Source of the DNA: Strobilurus pachycystidiatus
Taxonomy: Eukaryota; Basidiomycota; Agaricomycetes; Agaricales; Physalacriaceae
DNA: 64,000 nucleotides
Assembly (NCBI GenBank): GCA_019915135.1
Contig: JAHLMK010000003.1
Span: 620,001 to 684,000, forward strand
Reading direction: 5' to 3'
In this document: piece by piece, positions 13,101-22,786 of the stretch
Numbering within the stretch: position 1 is the first letter of the stretch
How the letters are laid out: each line of letters starts with the position of its first letter
The notes under the pieces: generated by a model
The model's database searches: none
The model's input: only the letters and a program-made list of their open reading frames with translations
What the model was told of the DNA's origin: nothing
Translations under genes and position numbers: made by a program

Positions 13101-13510
13101 AGTATGTGTTCGTGCATGCTGCTGTCATCGAGGGCGCGCTTATGATCGTGGATGAGGAACGGGAGAGGGCTGGAGGGGCGATCAGGTTTCCGAGGTTGCT
13201 TCCGGCTGTTACTCTGAATGATGGAGGAGCTTGGGGCGGGAGCGCGAGTGGGAGCGGGAGTTTGTCGTCCCATGGTAAGAGGGGCGCGAGCCCGACGGAG
13301 TTGGTCATGGAGGGTGCGAGGATGCTGAAGAGGCCGAGTGTGAAGAGGAAGCAGAGAAGTAATGATGCGGAGATTCATGCGTACCCGACGATGAAGGCTT
13401 CGCCGTCGCGTGAGGGCTTAGCGGATAGATTGCGGAATTCTTTCGACATCAGTGCGTTTTTACTCTTTCCCTCTCCCTTTCAAACGTTCTGACGTGTTGA
13501 CCCAGGTTGA
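10169..13510 (+). CDS. Rhodanese-PTP type protein-tyrosine phosphatase (Pyp1/Ptp3-like)
   Basis: About 1063 residues in four exons. Introns: 11257-11301 (45 bp, in frame, so easily missed), 11563-11613 and 13452-13505; the stop is TGA at 13508. The start is the ATG at 10169 (GCCATGATGG context); an in-frame ATG lies 27 codons upstream. Residues about 75-230 form a rhodanese/Cdc25-like domain (LFIDIRPHAAFANARLPNA). The PTP domain starts near NRYRHIWPFEHARVRI, has the WPD loop LDWPDM near residue 556 and the catalytic P-loop HCSAGVGRTGG near 629. A Ser/Pro-rich stretch of about 300 residues separates the P-loop from the Q-loop-like QSLRQYVFVHAAV near 941. Rhodanese plus PTP is the architecture of fungal phosphatases that dephosphorylate MAP kinases, the rhodanese part docking the kinase. 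That role is inferred from the family. Confidence 0.92.
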
Positions 13511-14007
13511 AAGCCAAACCGAACATTTTTTATACAGCATTCATGATTTATACACATACACATTCACGCCGTCGTCCCCCCACCCACCGTGCATTCCCCT
13601 ATACAGTTATATATGTCTCAATTACTAGCCCCCACATCAACTGCAATTATGTATTTTATTGTGTTGTGTTCGTAAGTAATGTTTGTATCACCAATTTGCT
13701 ATATATGTAGTCGATATGATAATACAAGGAAAGGATTTGTTTTGTACGCACTGGTTTTGTATGATGAACCAAGGCAAGGGACGAACAACTTAGAATCATA
13801 ATGGGCAGTCGCTGGCTTCACGTATTGATGGTGTGATCTCTTCACAACCGTCTTGATGGGCTCGCAGTATGTTGTTTCGCTGCGTGACTGGATGTAATGA
13901 AATGGAATGATCATGGTCAAGGTGTACGCGATATGCAACTACTGCGAAAGATGACCGAACAATCATTGCAAGTCGTACGTGTAATGTTACAATACAAGAG
14001 ACGTCTA
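13511..14007. other. 3' intergenic region between convergent genes
   Basis: A/T-rich sequence between the phosphatase stop and the permease stop on the other strand. It must hold both 3' ends. No gene is seen. Confidence 0.5.
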
Positions 14008-16116
14008 CTACACCTGACGCACTACAGCGGTATGACTTCCCTTGATGACGGACTTCGTGTCAACCTCACTAGCATCATCATCCGCTTCCGCTTCCCGCCT
14101 CCGTATCTCACTCGCGAACGCCATCCTCTCCGGCAGGAGGTACGTCAAATCGATGTAGCGCAGCGTGAATGTCATGATAATGACCAAAATCCACAGCGCA
14201 ATGGACACCTGCCAGCCGTACTTGTAATGCGGAGCCTGCGATGCGGGCCACACCAGGACTTGGGACCACGCGGAGATGGCGTAGTAGACGGCGATGGTGA
14301 CGCCGACGACCATGGTACGCTGCTCCGGATCCTGGGGTATGAGATCGGATATCCAGGAGATGATGAGAGGCGCTGTTCCGAGACAGACGAAGGAGATGAA
14401 GTATGACTGGGAGGGAGTTAGAAAGACAGTGGATACGGGATGAAAAAGCGCACGTACGAAGTACTTGGCGCTATCCGGGACATTCCAGATTGTCATGATG
14501 ATGCAGGGTATGAGACCTAGAGGACGGAGGCTGTCAGACGAAATTCCGAATGACTGACGTCGACGACGTGAACTTACCTATCATGGCTTGCGCGATAATA
14601 AGCCAGTGCCGCGTTCGAAGATAATCAGACAGAAGCGCCCAAATCCAGACTGAGTTGGACAGTCAGTCTCGAGACAGGTGTCGAGAAGGAGTAAGCAGAG
14701 ACTTACCGAACGCGACTTGAATAGCACCCCCACCTGAGTTACATAGTCAGCCTCGGGCCAGGCGTCATGGAGAGGAAGAAGACTCACCAATAGGGATCAC
14801 GTTTATCTGGGAAACAGTCCAACGTTTGGTACCGTCGGGGTTTGTGAGCGATTTCAGCCACAAATTGAAGTCTGTCAAACGCGTTGAGTATGCATTCATG
14901 AGCGTAGGCGAGTGAGAAAACTTACAAACGTAGCCATAACTTGCAAGGACTGTAGCGACATAGAGAACGGTGATGAAGTACACAACCCAGCTCGAGAAAG
15001 TGCGTTTAATACCGGCAAGGCCGATCCTTCTGGGTTCAGCGCGATTGTGTCTCTTGAGGCGCTCCATGGCCATGTCCGCGTGTTCGGTTGTGAACCAAAA
15101 TGCCCTAGGATTTGGCTTGTTCGGGTAATCAGGCAGTAACACGAATCCAAAGAGCGCAAAGATGACGGTCATGATTCCGTTGATGATGAACAGCCATCTA
15201 AAGTTTGTAAGTGAGCGGCAAATTCGCAATCTGTGAGCGCGAGCTTACCTCCATCCAGCAATGCCATAGTGGCCATCCAGCGTGTTCTGGACAGCTGATT
15301 GTAAGGCGTTGGCCATCATGCCCCCGATGGCTTGACAGGAGTGATAGAAGCCCATGCGTTTGGCGAGTTCGGTGGGCGTGTACCAGTGCATGAAGAGAGT
15401 CATCATACCTGGCCAGGCGCTACTCTCGCAAAGACCTAGGAAAGTTCGAAGCGCATAGACCTGCTTCGCGTGATTGCAGGTGGCAATTAAGCCCGTGAGG
15501 ACACCCCAGATCAGCTCCAGACCAGGAAGCCAGTACGATGGTCGAACATACTGTTGCGAAAGAACCAGATCAGAAGGTAGCGTCAAGTGAAAGGTACAGA
15601 CAGTCATAATAATCTGAGATGGTACCAGCTACGAATCATGAGAACCTGCCATTGGACTAAAGAACCGAAGAATTCGACTCACCATGATGCAATATCCAAC
15701 GTTGAAGTAAGTCGTGAAGTAGTTCAGTTCTAAGCGAGACATTCAGGCAGTGAAGTAGAGCGACAGAAGGAAACACACCATTTCCGTAGAGACCGAGATC
15801 TTCCTGTGTGCGCGTGAGCAATCGTCCAGTGAAGTCGATAGCACAAGGACCTTCATTCCGGATACATAAGCAGTGTTAATGTTTTGCTAGAGGGAGGTTT
15901 TAATCAGCGTGTCTACACTTATGTCTCGAACAAGAAAGGACATACCTGGTCCAGATACTTGATGACTTGCGAGATGCACCCAAAGACCATCAAAAAGCAG
16001 TCCAGTCGGAGGACGAGAGACCGCTCCAGTGGCGTCCTAACATGCCCGCTGATAGTGACATCCACTCCTTCTGGGTGGATAGTCTTGTCCTTGCGCTTGA
16101 ACAATGAGAAGACCAT
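14008..16116 (-). CDS. MFS transporter, anion:cation symporter family (Fen2/Liz1-like)
   Basis: Many short exons on the minus strand, starting at ATG 16116 and ending ...VVRQV at 14008. The N-terminal exon ends in FGCISQVIKYLDQ and continues into the family hallmark around TM1 (YLDQxNINTAYVSGMKEDL). Further recognisable blocks are WPGMMTLFMHWYTP-type sequence near 15400, GWRWLFIINGIMTVIF near 15200 with LLPDYPNKPNPRAFWFT after it, and a C-terminal half with ISWISDLIP and SQVLVWPASQAPHYKYGW. These are typical of the fungal ACS family that includes pantothenate (Fen2/Liz1), allantoate (Dal5) and nicotinate (Tna1) permeases, with 12 TM helices in the plasma membrane. Substrate cannot be assigned. 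It is divergent from the FAD oxidoreductase gene at 16566. Confidence 0.88.
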
Positions 16117-16565
16117 GGAGGGTGCGGACGAAACTGATGATTACTCGTTCGCAAGAGCTTTTCTACACTCCTTGGAAGCCTCTGCTTCTGCTTCAGGCCA
16201 ATCATGGGCTAACCTTACGGGGCTGCGTATCTTGTGTCGATAAGGACAATCTTTGCGCTCCAAGACTGTGATATTGAAAGAGAATCCTCAGTCCCTACGC
16301 ACTGATCGCCGTGGGCAAGAAGTAGATTGGGACCAAATTCTTTTGTGCCAAAAACCTCCCGATGTGGTGCACAGGGGCAACATTGCGCACAATCTCGGAG
16401 CTCCTTCCGCCTACGATGTCCTCGAATTAGCCTCTTATCAGTCCTCTCTCCCCTTCCGCCGCTCCCAAATGCCGAACTCGATGATTATCGGTCGCTTTGA
16501 AGACACATTTATTTGACTGGCTAGGTCGAATCACTACTCAGCTCCTCCATCCCCTTCAACTTCTA
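16117..16565. promoter_or_regulatory. Shared divergent promoter region, permease / FAD oxidoreductase
   Basis: 449 bp between the two start codons of head-to-head genes. No operator was recognised by eye. Shared regulation is inferred only from the arrangement. Confidence 0.45.
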
Positions 16566-18134
16566 ATGGCCCAAGAACTTCCACCTCCCGGTCTTCCCAT
16601 CGAGCGCCCATGTCTGTCTATATGGCAGCGCTCCACGCGCCATAATCCACTCATATCCGAAGGCTCGTCCTCGCCCCTTCCCGAAACTGCAGAGGCCATC
16701 GTTATCGGCTCTGGTTTATCTGGGACCGTCGCTGCATACGAACTTCTGACCGCACCCAATGGGCCCAAGAGCATCGTCATGCTTGAGGCTCGGGAAGCTT
16801 GCTCTGGCGCAAGCGGAAGGAATGCGGGACATTGTCGCCCAGGTCAGTCCCACCTCCTTAGCATCAACGACAACGACTCTACTCACCCGCTATTCATTTA
16901 GACGCCTTTCGCGGATTTACCGCGTTTTCGAAGATTCACGGTCCGGAACAAGCAATGAAGATCATCAAGCACGAGAAATATGTCCTGCAACTCGTCAAAA
17001 AGTTCATGGACAGTCATGGAATCGATTGCGACTTTGACTATTGCAAAACGTTCGATGTGATCATGGGAGACGACTTTCGCCAGTACGTGACTGCGAGCTT
17101 CAAATCTTACAAGGCGGCTGGTGGAGACACCTCTGGTATCAGCTGGTATGAACAGGAAGAAGCTCGTGAAGTACACCTTTACAGTATAAATCTCCGGTAC
17201 TCCAATTTACCATTGAACAGCGAACTCGCGTACGATCTGCACTCGGCGCATTCGAATGGACAGCAGCCAGTCTTCATCCGGCGAAGCTTTGTCTGGCCAT
17301 CTTAGCCATGAACCGCAAACTCGGTCTCTCCCTATACACACATACGCCCGCCACATCGGTGGTACAGGGGAACGATGGCACCTGGGTCGTCAACACCCCC
17401 CGCGGCTCAGTCACCACGCCGCTGGTCGTTCACGCCACGAACGCCTTTGCTGCCACCCTCCTTCCCCAGCTGCACACCCTCGTCGCGCCAATGCGCGCCC
17501 AAGCCCACAAGATCGTCCCCACACCCGCTTTCTCCTCCAACAACATGATCACACATACGTACTCCCTCCGGTTCTCCCTACATCACTTCTACTCCCTCAT
17601 CCAACGCAAGTGCGATGGCGCGATGGTACTCGGAACGAGTCGCGGGATTCCGGGAATGAGCGAGAACACGCGAGCGGAGCTCACGACGAAGAACGATGAT
17701 GTGTACAACGAGGAGATCAAGGAGGACGCGCTGGCGTCGTTCAAGACCATCTTCCCTGACTTCGGTGAAGAGGCTTTAGGCGAAGGACACGAGTTTGCGT
17801 GGACAGGTATCTTGGGAGTGGTGTGGCGCATTCTCATTCTGGGATTTCGTGGTTTCTAATTGATATCTAGACGAGAGACTCTGTTCCTTTTATCGGCGCC
17901 GTTCCTGGTTTGCCTGGTCAATATGTGATGGCTGGATTCAACGGACACGGTATGGTCTCCATTTCTCCTTTCGAAGTTCGTGCTGAATTTCTTCGACTAG
18001 GAATGGCTCGTATCTTTGGCTGTGCTCCGGGTCTGGCAAAGATAATCACGGGCGGCGCTTGGTCGGACACGTCCATGCCCGAATGCTTCCAGATCACTGA
18101 GGACAGAATCAATGGATTGAGAGCGCAGGCGTAG
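16566..18134 (+). CDS. FAD-dependent oxidoreductase, DAO family
   Basis: Starts at ATG 16566. The first exon carries the Rossmann dinucleotide site AIVIGSGLSGTVAAYELL, followed by the acidic end of strand 2 (LEAREACSGASGRNAGHCRP). Exons continue through 16906-17180 and 17200-17810, and the C-terminal exons read SVPFIGAVPGLPGQYVMAGF and, after an intron at about 17951-18000, GHGMARIFGCAPGLAKII, the family's second FAD-contact block. The final stop is at 18132. Such proteins oxidise amino-acid or amine C-N bonds with release of H2O2 (glycine, sarcosine, D-amino-acid and gamma-glutamylputrescine oxidases). The substrate is not readable here. Its divergent neighbour is a small-molecule permease, which would fit uptake plus catabolism of one nitrogenous compound (inference). 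No signal peptide and no C-terminal SKL are seen. Confidence 0.87.
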
Positions 18135-18216
18135 AGATACAATCATGGTGTTTACAGTAACCATTTTGTTATCTGGAAGCAGTTGAAAATCCAGTAATTC
18201 TACAACATAATGTGGT

Positions 18217-20147
18217 TCAGTAGTAGGTCGTCATCGTGTAAGTAAGTGGTCTCAATGGCAGTAAATCGACGGAGCCTTCAAGCTCGTATGCGTGTTGAGG
18301 ATCGAAGACTTTGTCACCCTGATACAAGAATCTCCGAACCATAGTTGCGGCCTCTCGTGTCTCCTGTAAGCCAGGCCAGTAGGCGAAATCTTTGTTCGAG
18401 ATCGCAATCCACTCTATTTCGCGTCCCAGCTCCTTATACTTCTTTGCAACTGCCTTGAGCGCCTGCCAATTCTGCCTATGCAACTGCTCGTTTGTCAAGT
18501 CGCGTGGCTCCGAGTCCTCTTGTGCCCGGAGTACGCCAAATTTCGACATCTTCTGCACATATATGCCACGCAGCGCTGGGACAGAATTTGGGTGTGTATT
18601 CAGTAGCCTCAGTAGTACGGTGAACAGCGAGCCGCAGACCCGTAAATCGCCGGGGAGGTACAGTCTGGTGAGAGCGGGGAGGCTGAGTAGGACCGCCTTG
18701 TACCATCCCAATGAGAGCGGGGCTTCGTACAGCCCACGAATATCGAGCACTTCGGCATGGATAGCCAGGGAGGTGAGGATTTTTCTCGTGAAGTTCGTCT
18801 GACGCTTCCCCCTACTAGTTCCGAATCTGATTCCCAAGGCTTTTTTGACGTCCTCTGCTTCTAAGAATGGTCTATAGTGCATGAAGTTCGTATGGTTGAA
18901 TGCCTGGATATCCATAGTGCAGTATCGATCACCTTCCACGCAACTGCCATAGATGTCGATTTTGAGGCCGAGTAGGCGTGTGCCCTCTGCGTGACGGAAG
19001 AACCTGCGCAAGGGAGCAATGATGGTGCGCGAGATCTCTCTAGCCCAATCGATCGATGTAGCTAGAATGATGTGTACTGTGGCGGATCTGGGGATGACCA
19101 ACTGGTGCAAGAATAGGACGAGAATGCGCTCAGAGGCGTTAATGGAAAGGAAACGGAGACGAGGTAGATGCACGACTGGTGGCATGTGATCGTTGACACG
19201 GGCAAGTGAGTGGCATATTGTGAGAGTCTCTAGGTTGGGAAGATTGGAGAGTACACCGAAGAAGACAAGTACGTCGTACAGCTCGATTGAAGCCTCGAAA
19301 GTTCGGGCCAGCATAAGTGCCGTTAGCTGATGTGGGAGCCGTTGGACGTCGACAACGACATCTCGGAGGAGAAGAGAGCGGAGGTTGGGCAAAGCATAGA
19401 CACTGTCCGGTAAAGAGTCTGGCCCGCCTCCATCCTCTAAGAAAGCACTCAAGACCTCCACAGTTGCTAGGCAGGGAAGTCCTCCCTTCTCCAAGATGCC
19501 AATGACCTTCCCAATGGTCCCTGGCAGCGCATCAGCAAGCCGAAGCGACTGGATACGATGTGAAACTGGAAGAAGGATCTGATCGTATATGTAGAACCAG
19601 AAATCCTTTTCGTCACGATGAAAGATACTCAGCGGCCATGTCCCTGAGCGCCAAATTCGATCCCATATACGCAGCTGCCCCGACCAAAGGCAGTGGTCAC
19701 CGGCGTTGAGAAATGACCAAAGAAAGCCGTCCTGCTCAATCAAGCTATGCCATCGCCTACACACGAGCCTGATCTTCAACCAGTATAGGCCACCGTCGCG
19801 GAATGATGGATCCGAGAGTAAGTGGAGCCTGAAGATGTGGATGAGGACGTCGTCAGGGAGAGCGTGAATTGCGGCAAGAGTGCCTCGATGGAAGTTGACT
19901 ACTGTCAATATGCGGTATAGATTGCTGATGACTCCGTCCAACTCCCGTGGCGTGGTATCAGCGCAGGCCAACTGAGGGAAGAAGTCATTGAGAGACGCGA
20001 TAGCTATATCAAGAGGACTATTGGGAGAGATACATGCTGAGAAGCCCTCACGAGCGGGAGAGATACAGTCACTTGCCTGGCACCAACAGTCACTGTCGGC
20101 TTTTCTCGAATAAAATTCTCGTGGTGTTCTTGAATATCCACTGGCAT
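18217..20147 (-). CDS. F-box-like protein, paralogue A, with GC-AG first intron
   Basis: About 620 residues. Exon 1 is 20077-20147 (ATG at 20147, product starts MPVDIQEHHENF), the intron is 20018-20076 and exon 2 runs to the stop at 18217. The donor is AG|GCAAGT, a consensus GC-AG donor. The model is supported by paralogue B at 25615, whose first intron sits at the same codon (GAS) with a normal AG|GTGAGT donor. The F-box-like part is about residues 75-130 (LPDDVLIHIFRL ... LVCRRWHSLIEQDGFLW), followed by leucine-rich segments. F-box proteins usually connect a substrate to Skp1-Cul1 ubiquitin ligase; in basidiomycetes this family is large and mostly uncharacterised. Reading through the intron also stays open (start near 20199), so older models may carry a wrong N-terminus. 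Confidence 0.83.
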
Positions 20148-20517
20148 GACCTGAACAAAGCAAAGCTATAACGGTTGAAGTTAAGGAAGAAAAGGTCAAC
20201 GTTGGATTACTTGTCGATGAGGTACGTCATGATTCATGATCGGAAGATCGGCCCGGAATGCGCAAGACCAACTTGGCTCCGACCCTCATGCTCTCTCCAA
20301 ACACAAGCTCACAACTGGCCTGGACGGCGGGCAAGTAAGGCCACTGCTGCAGAGGAGGAAAATTGAGGACTGAACCGGACAAGAGCCATCATACCAGGGA
20401 CCATCTCGTCTGCATCGCGCTCGAGCTGAGTGCCATGCGGAACCAATAGGGCTGCTGCGCAGTGCGCAATGCTGCCATCAGACGTTTCTCCTCGTCCACA
20501 ACGACCGTGCACCTGCG
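20148..20517. promoter_or_regulatory. Divergent intergenic region, F-box A / secreted protein
   Basis: 370 bp between head-to-head start codons. No distinct element was recognised. Confidence 0.4.
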
Positions 20518-22258
20518 ATGGCCTCTCATAGGCTGCAGCTCGTTCTCTATGCGAGTTTGGGCATTGCCCAATGCGCCCAATTCCCCTTCCAGACGTCGGC
20601 CAGCCCAGCTTGGGATCTCGACATCACACCGAACACAAACGCTACTGGCCATCTCATATTCGACACCGCCCATTCATTTTTGCAGCATTGGCCCAATGTA
20701 CGATATCGCAATGGTGCGTCACTGCAATGCTGTTTCTTATCGCAAGCTAATACAGCCCAGGGCACAATATCGTCCCAGGGATAGTACCGGTCGGCACACT
20801 ACTATATCATGGCCGCTCGGACGACCAGGTACCCACCGAGCCGCAATGGACAGCGACGGACCCGGAACATTCGTACCAATTCTGTCGCGGCTCCGCCGAG
20901 GAGGGATGCTGGCAGCTCACCCTGTCGAATAATCGGCCATTGAATGTGCTCTACTTCGACGGCAGCGCAGCGGCCAAGCTCGTCGACGGACCGTTGCAGA
21001 CTCAGGATATCGTGGCGTGGGGGATGATACGTCCGGATATGATACGGGAGGAATATACGCGAATCGATGCGCTCTGTGCATGGGGCAGGAAGTTTGGCGT
21101 TGACGGTTTTGTCAGGATGGAAATGGATTTGTGAGTCTATCTCTATCTATTCACCGATATTTGACTCATCGCTCCCAGCGAAATAATGATCTGCGATTTC
21201 TCTGCTGGACTCGAGGTGGTCACATTATCGCATCTTACTTCCAACAAGCCCAGCTTCCCAGGTCCGCGCTGGCCAGGTCGCAAGCCAGGTCAACTCGCCG
21301 GTCCGGGTGGCGGCCACTCTGTCGAGGCATTTGAGGTCCTTCATTCTGGATCCTGGCACAACTCCTACCCCGGCGACGCGCGCATCCAGCTTGATCTTGC
21401 GCGGTTTGTCTCCTTCTACGATACAGCGCTGGTTCCGAGTTTGATACCTGCACGTTTTGGACAAGACCGATTTGATCACCATCTCGGTAACATCACGCAG
21501 GAGGACATCAAAGCCGTCATGGCTCGCGTCGAAACGGCCTTCCAGACACCTCATGGTGGCGGCAGCGGAGTCGACTGGTCAACTCTACTGCACACCATCG
21601 TTGATCGGTACCAAGGCAGGCTGGAAATGATCCAGTACCTTCTGAAGAACGTCTCTGAGCCGATGGCGAAGATTCAGACACAGCTGGAGGTCATGGTCCA
21701 GCCGTACAATCTGCACGCCGTGACTCCGAAAGCTGGGGATCTTTCGTGGGCAGCACCTGTGTTCGAGCTTTGCGCGACAACACATACGAAACACATCAGC
21801 GGGTCGAAGGGCTTGCTGGCGATGATGACCGAGTCGGAGCATCTCCTCCTCGGTGCGATCCAGGAGACGAACACGGAAATATGTCGCGTCGTGACGCGTA
21901 TGTGGGCGGAAGGCGCTGCTGAAAAAGCGACACTTGATTCGTGGCAACGGCAACTTGACGCGTTGATGGATTGGCTTGATTGGAGTGGATGGGTCAAGTG
22001 TCAGCCGGCGTGTAGCTTCGAGGTTCGTTCGATGATCTCCGTTCCATTTTCCATACTTATTGTTTCTAGGAAATGTGCTACTTACCGACTTGGCCATTCT
22101 TTGGTCGTAGTAGGCCTGGTGGAGGACCAGGCGGAGGTGGAGGCGGAGGCGGAGGCGGAGGTCCCGGTGGCCATCATCTACTAGAAGGAGGTGTCGATGA
22201 CGATTGGGAGAGACCACAGCCTAAGTGTATTCGCAGGATAGAGCCGTACTCTTTCTAA
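20518..22258 (+). CDS. Conserved secreted/extracytoplasmic protein with polyglycine tail, function unknown
   Basis: Four exons with introns at 20714-20760, 21131-21178 and 22023-22069; stop at 22256. It starts MASHRLQLVLYASLGIAQCA, a likely signal peptide. The joined first exons give GHNIVPGIVPVGTLLYHG, then FDGSAAAKLVDGPLQTQDIV and, across intron 2, MDFEIMICDFS. The middle part has FVSFYDTALVPSLIPARFG and an extended helical region. The C-terminus carries a run of glycines (about 22110-22180) and ends CIRRIEPYSF. I recognise the VPVGTLLYHG-type protein as a widespread uncharacterised fungal family but cannot give a function. No catalytic motif is evident. Confidence 0.82.
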
Positions 22259-22786
22259 ATCTCGCTTGTGTAGACTATTGTAGTGTATGATTTTTGTGGA
22301 TAGTACTTTACTTGTTCATTCCGTCGGACCAGGACGCGCAGAGAACGTAAGTGAACTCGAAAAACGAAGCAGACCGCAGAAAACACGAATTGTAATAGCA
22401 GATGGACGAGAGGGAGAATTGTCCAGGGAGTGAACTGGAGGAGATGATGGGCGTATATGTCTTCGGCCCTTGAAATTGTGCAAAGAAACTTTCTCCTGCA
22501 GTCCGGCAGGGCCTGTACCGTGTGACCATAACAGCGGCAACAAAGTCAAGGTGCACCGATTGCGATCTCTTCTAATCGTTCGTCCTCTTGTTCGTCCCCG
22601 GCGAACTCGGTCTGACCTCAGCTTTCATGCCTACACATTCGCGCGTGACACAGACTCAGTCAGACACGATAGTCGAGTACAGAAATAGCTACACTTAGCA
22701 CGGAGGTGACCAAAAATTGCAACTCGATTGCACTGTGTACTGAGATATGACTATTGTATCAAGAATAAGTATCTCCCCGGTAAGGA
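22259..22786. other. Intergenic between convergent genes
   Basis: No supported gene. It contains the 3' ends of the secreted-protein gene (+) and the DUF6697-like gene (-). Confidence 0.45.

Noticed and set aside
20148..20199. Upstream start (near 20199) for F-box paralogue A
   Set aside because: It depends on reading through the GC-AG intron. The spliced model starting at 20147 matches paralogue B.
22110..22180. GGA/GGC-rich run taken as a possible simple-sequence repeat outside genes
   Set aside because: It is in frame at the 3' end of the secreted protein gene and encodes the polyglycine tail.
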